Source of the DNA: Candidatus Rhodoferax odensensis
Lineage (GTDB): Bacteria; Pseudomonadota; Gammaproteobacteria; Burkholderiales; Burkholderiaceae_C
Direction of reading: 5' to 3'
Length of the DNA stretch: 64,000 bases
Assembly: GCA_016718405.1 (NCBI GenBank)
Contig: JADKDJ010000004.1
Span: 186,001 to 250,000, forward strand
The position numbers and the translations under genes were made by a program. Below, piece by piece: positions 16,886-26,159 of the stretch (the first letter of the stretch is position 1; each line of letters opens with the position of its first letter). A model generated the notes under the pieces. That model did no database searches. It saw nothing but the letters and a program-made list of their open reading frames with translations, and had not been told where the DNA came from.

Positions 16886-19321
16886 GTGAGCAATTGGCTG
16901 AAACCGACCTGGCGCTGCCTATGCAGGGGCGTGATCGTGTGGCTTAGTGTGATGACTGCGTGCGCCCAGACCGCGACGCCGCCCGTAGACTTGACCGTGC
17001 GCGTTGTCGGCCTGCAGCAACCGGCCCAGATCCTGATTGACCGCTGGGGCGTGCCACACATTTATGCCGCCAGCCAGGACGATGTGTTCTTTGCACAGGG
17101 TTACAACGCCGCGCGGGATCGGCTGTTTCAGATTGACCTCTGGCGCCGCCGTGGCCTGGGTCGTTTGTCGTCGGTGTTTGGTCCGGCGTTTGTGGAGCAG
17201 GACCGGGCCAGCCGACTGTTCCTCTATCGCGGCGACATGGACAAGGAATGGCAGGCGTATGGCAAGAATGCGCGACGCATTGCTGAACGCTTTGTCGATG
17301 GCATCAATGCCTACATCGATCAGCTTGGCGCCGACCCCGCGCAATTGCCATGGGAGTTCCGGCAGTTTGGCTACTTGCCTGAAAAGTGGCAGGCGCAAGA
17401 CGTCGTGCGCATTCGAAGCCACGGTCTGACGCGCAATCTCAATTCTGAAGTGGCGCGGGCCTTTGTCACTTGCCAAGCCGGGCTGAAGGCCGACGGCATG
17501 CGGGTGCGTCTGTCCCCCAAATGGGAGACCCAAGTTCCCGCAGGGCTCGACCCCTGCCTGCCGCGCGACCTGTTGCGGGTGTTTCAGCTGGCCACGCAGG
17601 GTGTGATGCTCAACACACCCGTGGTGGCTGGCAGTCGCGCTGACAGTGCGCCGGATCGGACTGATCTCGCCGGCACAAGTTCGGTGCCGGATGTGCCTGA
17701 AGGCAGCAACGCATGGGTGATTGCGCCGACCAAGACCGGCACTGGCCGTCCCATTCTGGCCAGTGACCCGCATCGCGCCTACTCTGCTCCTTCGCTGCGC
17801 TACATCGCCCATCTGCACGCACCCGGGATCGACGTGATTGGCGCCGGTGAACCGGCCTTGCCCGGCATCTCGATCGGACACAACGGCGCGATCGCTTTTG
17901 GCCTGACCATCTTCAGCATTGACCAGGAGGACCTCTACGTTTACGAACTCAACCCGGCCAATCCGATGCAATACAAATATCGGGGTCAGTGGGAAGACTT
18001 CGTGCTGCGCCGTGAGCACGTAGCGGTGAAAGGCGCCGAGCCGGTCCATGCCGAGTTGGTGTTCAGCCGCCACGGGCCGGTGATCTACACCGAGCGGGCC
18101 AAGAATCGGGCTTTTGCGGTGCGATCGGGCTGGTTTGAGCCTGGCATGGCACCCTACTTTGGCAGCGTGAACTACATGTTTGCCAGGAATTTTGCCGAGT
18201 TCAAACAAGCCATGCGGCATTGGGGTGCGCCTGCGGAGAACCAGGTCTATGCCGACGTCATGGGCAACATCGGCTGGGTCCCAGGCGGCCTCGCTCCGAT
18301 CCGACCAACATGGGATGGTTTGTTGCCCGTGCCCGGCGACGGCCGACATGAGTGGGCTGGATTTCTCTCCGGAGAGCAGTTGCCGCTCGTCTACAACCCG
18401 CCACAGGGCTGGTTTGCCAGTGCCAATGAGATGAATCTGCCTGCGGGCTACCCCTATCAGCAGCGCAAACTGGGGTTCGAGTGGCCGAGCGCCGACCGTC
18501 ATACCCGATTGCGTGAGGTATTGGGCAAACCCGGGCCGCACACCATGGAGGACTCCATGCGCCTGCAAAACGATGTGGTGTCCGTGCCAGCCCGCCGCGT
18601 AGTTGCCCTGCTCAAGGAACTCGACGCATCCGATGCGCGCACACGAGACGCGCTGGTGTTGCTCAAGGGATGGAAGTTTGCCGAGGACGCTGGCTCACCC
18701 GAGGCTGCGCTGTTCGAGGTATGGTGGTCGCGCTACCTCGGGCCACTGTTCAAGGAAGTCGCGCTTGGCAAGACTGCCGCCGCCGCCATGGGCGACCCCG
18801 ACACATCGGTGTTGCTCGACGGCCTTGAACACCCACAAGCGTACTTGGGTACCGACGCCGTGGCCAAACGCGACTGGGTGTTGCAGACCAGTTTGGCGCT
18901 GGCTTGGGCCAACACGGTGCAACTGCTGGGCAACGACCCTCGGCAGTGGCAGTGGGGCAAGCTGCACCACAGTTTGATTACGCACCCCTTTGCCGGCGCG
19001 GTGGATGACGCCACGCGCGCGCTGATCAACATCGGCCCCATTGCCAAGAATGGCGGGGCCAACACGCCCAACCTGTCCAGTTACGATCCGCGCAACTTTC
19101 GCCAGCTCGGCGGTCCTTCGTTCCGAATCGTCTTGGACGTGGGCAACTGGGACAACGCGCGCGCAGTCAACATGCCCGGGCAGTCGGGTGACTCCAAAAG
19201 TGCGCACTACCGCGATCTCGCGGAGCTGTGGCGCAAGGGTGAGTACTTTCCTTTGCTCTATTCGCGCCAAGCCGTGCAAGCTGCCACGGTGCAGCGAATC
19301 TCCCTGCAGCCCGCGCCCTAG
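16886..19321 (+). CDS. Penicillin acylase family protein (Ntn-hydrolase)
   Basis: This 811-residue precursor has an N-terminal hydrophobic export signal ending near VMTACAQ. The alpha-chain region has RWGVPHIYA and the QGYNAARDRLFQIDLWRRR segment. Autoproteolysis is expected before Ser274 in PEGSNAWVIA, which would become the N-terminal nucleophile of the beta-chain. DPHRAYSAPS and the FSRHGPVIY segment also fit the family. Members hydrolyse amide bonds of penicillins, acyl-homoserine lactones or related N-acyl compounds; the substrate here is unknown. The start is GTG, 10 bases after the PIN gene. Confidence 0.87.
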   Translation: MSNWLKPTWRCLCRGVIVWLSVMTACAQTATPPVDLTVRVVGLQQPAQILIDRWGVPHIYAASQDDVFFAQGYNAARDRLFQIDLWRRRGLGRLSSVFGPAFVEQDRASRLFLYRGDMDKEWQAYGKNARRIAERFVDGINAYIDQLGADPAQLPWEFRQFGYLPEKWQAQDVVRIRSHGLTRNLNSEVARAFVTCQAGLKADGMRVRLSPKWETQVPAGLDPCLPRDLLRVFQLATQGVMLNTPVVAGSRADSAPDRTDLAGTSSVPDVPEGSNAWVIAPTKTGTGRPILASDPHRAYSAPSLRYIAHLHAPGIDVIGAGEPALPGISIGHNGAIAFGLTIFSIDQEDLYVYELNPANPMQYKYRGQWEDFVLRREHVAVKGAEPVHAELVFSRHGPVIYTERAKNRAFAVRSGWFEPGMAPYFGSVNYMFARNFAEFKQAMRHWGAPAENQVYADVMGNIGWVPGGLAPIRPTWDGLLPVPGDGRHEWAGFLSGEQLPLVYNPPQGWFASANEMNLPAGYPYQQRKLGFEWPSADRHTRLREVLGKPGPHTMEDSMRLQNDVVSVPARRVVALLKELDASDARTRDALVLLKGWKFAEDAGSPEAALFEVWWSRYLGPLFKEVALGKTAAAAMGDPDTSVLLDGLEHPQAYLGTDAVAKRDWVLQTSLALAWANTVQLLGNDPRQWQWGKLHHSLITHPFAGAVDDATRALINIGPIAKNGGANTPNLSSYDPRNFRQLGGPSFRIVLDVGNWDNARAVNMPGQSGDSKSAHYRDLAELWRKGEYFPLLYSRQAVQAATVQRISLQPAP

Positions 19322-19338
19322 CCTTGTGGGCAGTTGGT

Positions 19339-21012
19339 TCAGGTGGCGGCAGTGCGGCCGTCGAACGGATGCAGGCGCATCGGTGGTGTCTGACGGTAGG
19401 TGAAGGCTCGCCACAGCCACTCCATCGGCCCGAAACGCATGCGCGCCAGCCACCAGTGACTGAAGGCCACTTGTGCTGCGAACACGACCAGCACAAAGAC
19501 AACCTGCCAGGCGCGTGGCATGCCCCAGTGACCCAGGCCATAGCCGTAGAAATACAGCGAGCAGATGACGGACTGAGCCAGGTAATTGGTCAGGGCCATG
19601 CGCCCGACGGGTGCCAGCAGGCTGATTTTCGAAAACGTCGATTTGCTGTGCAGCATCAGCACCACCACGCCAACGTATCCCAGGCAGGCCGGCAGATTGC
19701 CTAACATGGTCAGCCCTCGGGCTAACTGAAAACCATCAAAGTCGTCGCCGGGCACATGTGAGACGGCGATCAAGCTGCCGGCCAGTCCCAACCCGATGCC
19801 AAACGGCAGCGCCACATACGCCAGTTTTCGAAACAGCGGTAGGTGCGCCCCGGTATTGGCCATCACGCCCGAGCGCACAAACCAGCTGCCCAACAGGAAC
19901 ATGGCGATCAGCACGGTGGCGAAGCCGGCATCACCAGCGACCTTTTCCGGGAAACGTCGGGCACGCATCTCGACGGCCTCGGCGTAGCGCCCGCTTGACA
20001 GGATGCGCACCTCGTTGCGGACGTCTTCCTCCCGTTGAGCCAAGCGGGCGGCTCGCTCCTTCTTCTTCTTGGCGGTTTTCTCGGCTTCGGTCGGCTCGCT
20101 CTTTTTGTTGTCATTCGCTGCTGTCACAGCGCTAGCGGCAGGCGCCGTCGCTGGTTCACGTGGCGCGAAGTACTGCGCCGCGCCACCCACCGTCATCATC
20201 AGGAACGCAAACGTATAGACGCTGACCCCCAGGCGCAGCTCGCGCAGCGACGCAGGCTCATGAAATCGGGCAGACAAGGCGCCCAGCACCATGAAGACGA
20301 CGCTGGCTATCGTCACCGGAATGCGCGGCTCCTTGGGTCCATTGGGCAGCACCCAAAGCACCACTGCAGCGATCGCGGCCAGGGCACCCAGGACCAGCAG
20401 GATGAACGAGAACAGCGGCACACTGCGACCGCGCAGGGAGACACGACGCTCGACACGCAGATAGACCGACAAGAGGGAAACGAATGCCAGGGCACCGGCT
20501 ATCCCAAAAACCGGATCAAGACCGGGGATGAAACCGATGCCTACCAGCACGGCCAAGGCAAGCGCGATCTGCTTCCATTTCCCGTAAAGCAAGATCAACA
20601 GGGCGCCCGCGCCGACGGCATAGCTGAACAGGATGTCACCCGACCATAGAAAGATGTAGTGTGCTGCCCCAAACACCGCCAGTCCCAGGATTCGGCGCAT
20701 ATATGGCGCCAAGAAGTCGCGCCCGGCGTGTTCGGCCCGGGTCAGCATCACGGCGAAACCCATGCCGAACAGCAGCGAAAAGATGGTCCAGAACTTGCCC
20801 TGTACAAAGTAGGCAATGAACCAACTGGCAAGCCAGTCCAGTCCGGTCAGGCCCTGTGGCATGCCCAGGCCGATGCCGGTGATGCTGCGATTGAAGAACT
20901 CGATGTTCATCAGAAAAATGCCAAGCAGGGCAAAACCCCGCACGACATCGAGGGCCTCGATGCGTTGTTGCGAAACCGGTGGGCTCAGCGTGGTGCTGCT
21001 GTTGGAGTTCAT
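19339..21012 (-). CDS. DUF418 domain-containing membrane protein
   Basis: This 557-residue multi-pass membrane protein opens with RIEALDVVRGFALLGIFLMN, typical of the YeiB/DUF418 group. It ends with the DUF418 domain, including LLAPVGRMALTNYLAQSV and FSHWWLARMRFGPMEWLWR pieces. A highly charged insert (about residues 295-365, rich in Lys/Glu/Ala) lies between membrane parts, making it longer than common family members of about 400 residues. The family has no established biochemical function. It is convergent with the penicillin-acylase gene. Confidence 0.85.
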   Translation of the reverse strand: MNSNSSTTLSPPVSQQRIEALDVVRGFALLGIFLMNIEFFNRSITGIGLGMPQGLTGLDWLASWFIAYFVQGKFWTIFSLLFGMGFAVMLTRAEHAGRDFLAPYMRRILGLAVFGAAHYIFLWSGDILFSYAVGAGALLILLYGKWKQIALALAVLVGIGFIPGLDPVFGIAGALAFVSLLSVYLRVERRVSLRGRSVPLFSFILLVLGALAAIAAVVLWVLPNGPKEPRIPVTIASVVFMVLGALSARFHEPASLRELRLGVSVYTFAFLMMTVGGAAQYFAPREPATAPAASAVTAANDNKKSEPTEAEKTAKKKKERAARLAQREEDVRNEVRILSSGRYAEAVEMRARRFPEKVAGDAGFATVLIAMFLLGSWFVRSGVMANTGAHLPLFRKLAYVALPFGIGLGLAGSLIAVSHVPGDDFDGFQLARGLTMLGNLPACLGYVGVVVLMLHSKSTFSKISLLAPVGRMALTNYLAQSVICSLYFYGYGLGHWGMPRAWQVVFVLVVFAAQVAFSHWWLARMRFGPMEWLWRAFTYRQTPPMRLHPFDGRTAAT

Positions 21013-21140
21013 ACGAGTGTCCCTTGTGAGGAAGTCTTGAAGTGGACCTGAACTCTACTCTGGCGGGCGCAACGCTGCTTGGTCGGATCGACGAACTGCG
21101 CGCCGGGCGTGCCGGATCGACGCCTTGGCTGACAAACGGC

Positions 21141-22811
21141 TCAGGCCGACTGCAGCGAGAACTGCTGCGCGCTGGCCTGCGGCCAGGTGTTGCGGTAGAT
21201 GAACGGCAGCGCGCTCAAGTCCTGCGCCAGCAAGGCGCCATCGGGCAGTTGCGGCAGCATCAGTTGCGCCAGGGATTGCACCTTGTGGTCGGCCGAGCGG
21301 CGCACGATGTGGTGAGCTGTGATCTCGTGCGGGTGTTGCAGACCGGCCGCCTGCACCAGCTCCTTGAGCGCATCAAGCGTCATCTCGTGAAAGTTGTAGA
21401 CCCGTTCGGCCTTGTCACCTACCACCAGCGACTGCTGGCGTAGCGGGTCCTGCGTGGCCACACCGGTCGGGCAGTGGTCGGTGTGGCAGTGCTGCGATTG
21501 GATGCAGCCCAGCGCGAACATGAAGCCGCGCGCGGCATTGCACCAGTCGGCGCCCAGGGCCATCAGGCGCGCGATGTCAAATGCGCTGACCACCTTGCCG
21601 GCGCAACCGATCTTGATGCGCTCGCGCAGTCCCACACCGCGCAGGGTGTTGTGCACCAACAGCAAGCCCTCCTGCAGCGGCGAGCCAACGTGGTCGGTGA
21701 ACTCCAGCGGCGCCGCACCGGTGCCGCCTTCGGCACCGTCGACCACGATGAAGTCGGGCGTGATGCCGGTGGCCAGCATCGCCTTGACCAGGGCAAACCA
21801 CTCCCACGGGTGGCCTATGCACAGCTTGAAGCCGGTCGGCTTGCCACCCGAGAGTCGGCGCAGCCGGGCGATGAACTGCATCATCTCGATCGGCGTGCCA
21901 AAGGCACTGTGCGCGGCCGGCGAGACGCAGTCCGTCCCGACCGGCACGCCGCGCGCCTGGGCAATTTCTGGCGAAACCTTGGGGCCGGGCAATACGCCGC
22001 CGTGGCCTGGCTTGGCGCCCTGGCTCAGCTTGAGTTCGATCATCTTCACCTGCTCGCAGCCCGCGTTCTCGGTGAAGCGTTCCTCGCTGAACGTGCCGTC
22101 GGCGTTGCGGCAACCAAAGTAGCCCGAGCCAATTTCCCAGATAAGGTCGCCGCCATGCGCGCGGTGGTGTACCGAGATCGAGCCCTCGCCGGTGTCGTGC
22201 GCAAAGCGGCCGCGCTGGGCGCCGCGGTTGAGCGCCAGGATGGCGTTGGCGCTGAGTGCGCCAAAACTCATGGCCGAGATGTTGAATACGCTGGCGTGGT
22301 AGGGCTGCGTACACACGCCCGCTTGTGGATCGCCCGCGCGGTCGGTGCTGTCGGGATCGCCACCAATCCAGATGCGAAAGTCATGTGTCGCCAACCGGGT
22401 CGGAGCGAGCGAATGGTTGATCCATTCATAGCCCTCGCCATACACCGCCATCTGCGTGCCAAACGGTCGCTTGTCGGATTCGCCCTTGGCACGCTGGTAC
22501 ACCAGCGAACGCTGTGCGCGCGAGAACGGTGCGGCCTCAGAGTCGCTCTCCAGAAAGTACTGGCGAATCTCTGGCCGGACAAACTCCATCATGTAGCGCA
22601 AGTGGCCAATGACGGGGTAATTGCGCAGCAGCGAGCGTTTGGTCTGCGTCAGGTCGGCGATGCCCAGTGCCACCAATGCACCGGAGCACAGCAGCCAGAA
22701 CCAGCCAACGCCAAAGGCCACCAGCGTAAACACGCTGAGCAGGGCGGCCATCACCAGCAGCGCGAAGACGATGTAACGAACCGGGAACAGGGTGTTGAGG
22801 TAGTGCAGCAT
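21141..22811 (-). CDS. FMN-binding glutamate synthase family protein
   Basis: This 556-residue protein has two N-terminal membrane helices (about residues 9-50) followed by a glutamate-synthase central/FMN TIM-barrel domain. Recognisable pieces are FNISAMSFGALSANAILALN, EIGSGYFGCR, KMIELKLSQGAKPGHGG and VDGAEGGTGAAPLEF. The glutaminase domain of true GltB is absent. Such membrane-anchored homologues are widespread, but their substrate is not established. The Fe-S cysteine region survives as FALGCIQSQHCHTDHCPTG. It is divergent from the isomerase gene at 23046. Confidence 0.88.
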   Translation of the reverse strand: MLHYLNTLFPVRYIVFALLVMAALLSVFTLVAFGVGWFWLLCSGALVALGIADLTQTKRSLLRNYPVIGHLRYMMEFVRPEIRQYFLESDSEAAPFSRAQRSLVYQRAKGESDKRPFGTQMAVYGEGYEWINHSLAPTRLATHDFRIWIGGDPDSTDRAGDPQAGVCTQPYHASVFNISAMSFGALSANAILALNRGAQRGRFAHDTGEGSISVHHRAHGGDLIWEIGSGYFGCRNADGTFSEERFTENAGCEQVKMIELKLSQGAKPGHGGVLPGPKVSPEIAQARGVPVGTDCVSPAAHSAFGTPIEMMQFIARLRRLSGGKPTGFKLCIGHPWEWFALVKAMLATGITPDFIVVDGAEGGTGAAPLEFTDHVGSPLQEGLLLVHNTLRGVGLRERIKIGCAGKVVSAFDIARLMALGADWCNAARGFMFALGCIQSQHCHTDHCPTGVATQDPLRQQSLVVGDKAERVYNFHEMTLDALKELVQAAGLQHPHEITAHHIVRRSADHKVQSLAQLMLPQLPDGALLAQDLSALPFIYRNTWPQASAQQFSLQSA

Positions 22812-23020
22812 GCTTGATCTTTCTTGGCCCAGCGACGATACCAGCGCGATGCCACTTTGACCAGCATGGCGCGTGTCAGCAACCCGCTGACGCGACCACT
22901 CTGACCGATAGAATGAACGCGCCAGTGGCCGGAATCGAACGCACGCTAGGTTTGAGGCAGGACATGCCGACTCTCCGAGACGTCGACTTGCCGGTCTTGG
23001 CCTGATTGAGAAGGGGTAAG

Positions 23021-23034
23021 CCTATTGCAATAGG
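23021..23034 (+). promoter_or_regulatory. Perfect 14-bp palindrome touching the ribosome-binding site
   Basis: CCTATTGCAATAGG is a perfect palindrome, and its last bases overlap the AGGAGGT Shine-Dalgarno (23032-23038) of the next gene. It could be a DNA operator, or an RNA element competing with ribosome binding; the sequence alone does not decide. Confidence 0.45.
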
Positions 23035-23045
23035 AGGTGTGCGCC

Positions 23046-23639
23046 ATGCAACGTGAAATGGATTTCTTCTACTTCATTGGAAGCACTTACTCGTACCTGT
23101 CGGTCGTGCGTGCCCAGGCGCTGGCGGATCAGGCGGGCATTGTGTTGCGGTGGCGGCCGTTCAGTGTGCGGACACTGATGCGAGAGCAAAACAATGTGCC
23201 GTTTGCGACAAAGCCGGTGAAGATGCAGTACATGTGGCGCGACATCGAGCGCCGCGCGGCACGGTTCGGTATTGCGTTTGCCGGCATCGCGCCCTATCCG
23301 GTTGATTCAAGCGAGTTGGCCAATCACGTGGCGACACTGGCCGCGGGCGAGGGCTGGTGCATGGCGTTTACGCAGGCCGCTTACCGCGCGTGGTTCCTGG
23401 ACAAGCAGGACCCCGGTAGTCCGCAGACCCTGCGCAGCATCCTGACGGCGCTAGGTCGCAATGCCGACGCGTGCTTGGCGCAGGCCAGCGATGCGCGCAT
23501 CAGGCAGGCGTACGAGGCATCAACCGACCAGGCGCGTCAGCTTGGGTTGTTTGGCTCGCCCACCTTTGTGGTCGGGCGCGAGGTGTTTTGGGGTGATGAT
23601 CGCCTGGAGGATGCCATTGATTGGTGCAAGTCGCACTGA
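23046..23639 (+). CDS. DsbA-fold 2-hydroxychromene-2-carboxylate isomerase family protein
   Basis: The 197-residue protein starts MDFFYFIGSTYSYLSV in its conserved part. This is the FxSPxSYL-type opening of HCCA isomerases and kappa-class glutathione transferases, in which Ser replaces the redox cysteine. It ends with GLFGSPTFVVGREVFWGDDRLE, the cis-Pro and C-terminal family signature. HCCA isomerase acts in naphthalene degradation with glutathione, but no other such genes are nearby, so the substrate is unknown. ATG 23046 is set by AGGAGGT seven bases upstream. Confidence 0.83.
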   Translation: MQREMDFFYFIGSTYSYLSVVRAQALADQAGIVLRWRPFSVRTLMREQNNVPFATKPVKMQYMWRDIERRAARFGIAFAGIAPYPVDSSELANHVATLAAGEGWCMAFTQAAYRAWFLDKQDPGSPQTLRSILTALGRNADACLAQASDARIRQAYEASTDQARQLGLFGSPTFVVGREVFWGDDRLEDAIDWCKSH

Positions 23640-23708
23640 GAGTGTGACGACCGCCTTCAACCTCAAACTACCTGCGCGCGCCAGCGCTTGCACGAGCAGG
23701 ATTCAGCT

Positions 23709-24560
23709 TCAGATTTGCGGCACGGCTTGCGGGACGGCATGGTGCAACAACTCCAGCGTCGTGGCGGCTTGAAACCGCGCCTGCTCATTCTTGCGGGCAT
23801 AGCCCAGCGGGTTGGCAACTACGCGACAGCCCGCCTGCAGGTAGTCGCTGGGGCAATGCAAGTGGCCGTGCAGCCACAGGCTGGCCTGAGGCAGCAGTTC
23901 TTCCAGTGCGTTGCAAAAACCCGCGGTGCCGGGTGTCAACCCGTAGCGCGGATCGGCGCTACGCAGGCTCGGCGCAAAGTGCGTCACCACGATTGTCTGC
24001 CCGTCAAAAGGCTCGGCCAGGGCTGCCCTGAGCCAACTTTGGCATTGCAGGCCGAGCGTGCGCACGCTTGGCGCCAGCATCGGCTCACTCGCATAGGTGG
24101 TGCCAGTCTTCTTCAAGTAGAAGTTGGCTGCGCGCATCGCCTTGTCCTGGGCTTTGAGCTGGGCTGTCAGGGTTGCCCGCGGGTCCACCAGCGCATCGAA
24201 GTCACTCCACAGCGTGGTACCCAGAAATCGGACGCGTTGGCCACGCAGTTCCATCTGCACGCTGGTGCGCTCCAACCATGTGATGCCCAGTTGCTCGCAG
24301 GTGGCGCGCAGCCGCGCATGCACCGTGTCGAAGTCGAGCCCGTCATACTCATGGTTGCCCGGCACGTACAGCACCGGTGTTGGCCAGCCTAGCCGGGGCG
24401 AAAACCGGCTCAACCCGAAGTCGTCTTCGCGCAGCAGCGACCCGGTCTGGTACGAGCCGATGTCCCCCGCCAGCACCAGCACGTCGGCCCCCGGTGCAGG
24501 CGTGGGCTGCCACTGCGGCGCTACTTCAAGGTGCAGGTCGGACAGCAACTGGATCTTCAT
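23709..24560 (-). CDS. Calcineurin-like metallophosphoesterase
   Basis: This 283-residue cytoplasmic enzyme has the dinuclear-metal motifs of the family in order: SDLHLE near the N-terminus, AGDIGS, PGNHEYDG, VVTHFAPS and WLHGHLHCPSDY. The start MKIQLLSDLHLE (ATG 24560) is fixed by homology; longer readings run back into the neighbouring gene. The likely activity is phosphoester hydrolysis, with the substrate unknown. It is divergent from the SEC-C gene with a 91-base gap and convergent with the isomerase gene. No Shine-Dalgarno is seen, but a CACAAT hexamer ends seven bases before the ATG. Confidence 0.88.
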   Translation of the reverse strand: MKIQLLSDLHLEVAPQWQPTPAPGADVLVLAGDIGSYQTGSLLREDDFGLSRFSPRLGWPTPVLYVPGNHEYDGLDFDTVHARLRATCEQLGITWLERTSVQMELRGQRVRFLGTTLWSDFDALVDPRATLTAQLKAQDKAMRAANFYLKKTGTTYASEPMLAPSVRTLGLQCQSWLRAALAEPFDGQTIVVTHFAPSLRSADPRYGLTPGTAGFCNALEELLPQASLWLHGHLHCPSDYLQAGCRVVANPLGYARKNEQARFQAATTLELLHHAVPQAVPQI

Positions 24561-24567
24561 GGTTGCG

Positions 24568-24573
24568 ATTGTG
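24568..24573 (-). promoter_or_regulatory. -10-like hexamer abutting the metallophosphoesterase start
   Basis: Read on the minus strand this is CACAAT, followed by seven bases and then ATG at 24560. There is no Shine-Dalgarno sequence between them, so a leaderless transcript is possible. Confidence 0.25.
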
Positions 24574-24651
24574 CGGCCCGGCTGTGCGTTGGGATGTCGA
24601 TCGATAACAATGCACAATTGAGCGCCTTTTACGCCATCACTGTTAGCCGCC

Positions 24652-25470
24652 ATGACCGCCTCACTGCCCCCAGGTATCACCGCCGATCCCGCCATGGACG
24701 AGCCCCTGAGTCCGGATGACTTCGATGAGCTCGATGCCATTCTGGATGACCTGCGCACGCGTTATGACGAGACTCCGCAGTGGGAGTTCTGCGAAGGCTT
24801 CATGGCGGCGCTGATCTGCTGTCGCCGCCTGATCATGCCCAGCGAGTACCTGCCGGTGCTGCTGGACCTGGGGGGCGAGGATGAAGCGCAGGAGGGCTCG
24901 TTTGCCGACGATGCCCAGGCGCAGCGCTTCATGGCGCTGTGGCTGCGCCGCTGGAACGAAGTGGCCGCCGCGCTGGAGGCCGATGTGGACACGCTGGACG
25001 ACGAACGCGCCTATGCGCCCGAGGTGATGGACGTGCGCGGCGCGGTGGCGGCCATGCCGGAGGCGGATCGCCTGGCGGTGCAAAACGAGGTCTTGCCTTC
25101 GTTTGCCCAAGTTTGGGCCATCGGGTTCATGTTTGCCGTGGAGACTTGGCCCGAGGAGTGGGCAGCGCCGCGTGACAAGGAAGGCGCCAAGTGGCTCAAC
25201 GAATCGCTGGACGCCATCGTCGCCCTGACCGAAGACGATGAGGGTGAGCCCACCATCAGTATGTTCAATGAGGACGGCCCACCCAGCCTGAGCGCGGCGC
25301 GCCTGAACGACTTTGCCGCCGCCGTGTGGGCGGTGTACGACCTGCGCGAGTTATGGCGCAACATCGGCCCGCGCGTGCCCACCCTGCACCGCGCCGACAC
25401 GCCAGGCCGCAACGACCCCTGCCCATGCGGCAGCGGCAAGAAGTACAAGAAGTGTCATGGGGCGAATTGA
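24652..25470 (+). CDS. UPF0149/YecA family protein with SEC-C zinc motif
   Basis: This 272-residue acidic protein has a YecA/UPF0149-type helical domain (FDELDAILDDL and EFCEGFMAALICCRRLI pieces). It ends in a SEC-C metal-binding motif, NDPCPCGSGKKYKKCHG, like the one at the C-terminus of SecA that binds zinc and contacts SecB and ribosomes. The role of YecA-like proteins is not settled; an association with SecA or ribosomes is suggested by the motif. The stop codon lies directly against the poly-C block, so downstream context is unreliable. Confidence 0.85.
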   Translation: MTASLPPGITADPAMDEPLSPDDFDELDAILDDLRTRYDETPQWEFCEGFMAALICCRRLIMPSEYLPVLLDLGGEDEAQEGSFADDAQAQRFMALWLRRWNEVAAALEADVDTLDDERAYAPEVMDVRGAVAAMPEADRLAVQNEVLPSFAQVWAIGFMFAVETWPEEWAAPRDKEGAKWLNESLDAIVALTEDDEGEPTISMFNEDGPPSLSAARLNDFAAAVWAVYDLRELWRNIGPRVPTLHRADTPGRNDPCPCGSGKKYKKCHGAN

Positions 25471-25945
25471 CCCCCCCCCAAACTTCCCCCCCCCCCACCC
25501 CCCCCCCCCCCCCCCCTCCCCCCCCCCCCCCCCCCCCCCTCATCCCCCCCCCCCCCTTCCCCCCCCCCTTTTCCCCCCCTCCTACTAAACAAAACCCCCC
25601 CCCCCCCCCCTCCCCAAAACCCCCCCCCCCCCCCCCCACAACCCCCCCCCCCCCCCCCCCCCGGGGAGGAAACCCCCCCCCACGGCCCAAACGACCCCAC
25701 CCCACGCAGGCACCCCCCCCCCCCCCACCCCCCCCCCGCCGGGCCCCCCCAGACAAAACAAACCCCCCCCGGCCCCCCGCCCCCCCCCAGGCCCGGGCAA
25801 ACCCGACAAAAAAAAACCCCCCCCGCGCCGCCCCCCCCGGCCGCCCCGGCCCCGGCCCGCCCCCCGGCGGGCCCCCCGCGAGGCGGGACGCGAGCGCGCC
25901 CCGGGAGCGCCGGAGGAGGCCGGCCCCGGGGCGGGGGGGGGGGCG
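25471..25945. other. Poly-C/GC junk block, probable sequencing or assembly artefact
   Basis: These 475 bases are almost only C on the plus strand, with short A or T runs at the left, and become mixed GC-rich sequence then a G-run at the right. The change is abrupt at the left edge, directly after the SEC-C stop codon, and gradual towards the right. This looks like reads entering from the right and decaying into G calls on the minus strand, as two-colour Illumina chemistry does when signal is lost. No genuine gene can be supported inside it. Confidence 0.8.
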
Positions 25946-26159
25946 TTGCTCCTTTGCAAGGTGTTCATTTCCGACCTGATTCGCAACACATCGTTTTGCG
26001 CGGAGGCAATCGCTCTGAGTGTTTCACCCCGCCAGTCGGCCGCAAGTCTGTCCTGGTCCGAGCGATACGCGCTTGTACCGTGCCTCGCAGGCTGTTCTAG
26101 GCCTGCACGCCGCGCCGATTGGACCTGACTATGGACCGTCACGTTGCTGACCACGTTTC
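25946..26159 (-). other. Unassigned stretch ending in an orphan Shine-Dalgarno sequence
   Basis: This normal-looking sequence lies between the poly-C block and the SRPBCC gene. On the minus strand AAAGGAG (positions 25955-25949) is followed by CAACGCC and then the low-quality block, exactly where a start codon would be expected. The region is probably the 5' flank of a leftward gene whose coding part is missing from this assembly. I found no supported gene inside it. Confidence 0.4.

Noticed and set aside
25265..25979. Pro-rich and Gly-rich long ORFs spanning the poly-C block on both strands
   Set aside because: They are translations of homopolymer runs; Pro, Gly and a few other residues alternate with no domain, start site or codon bias.
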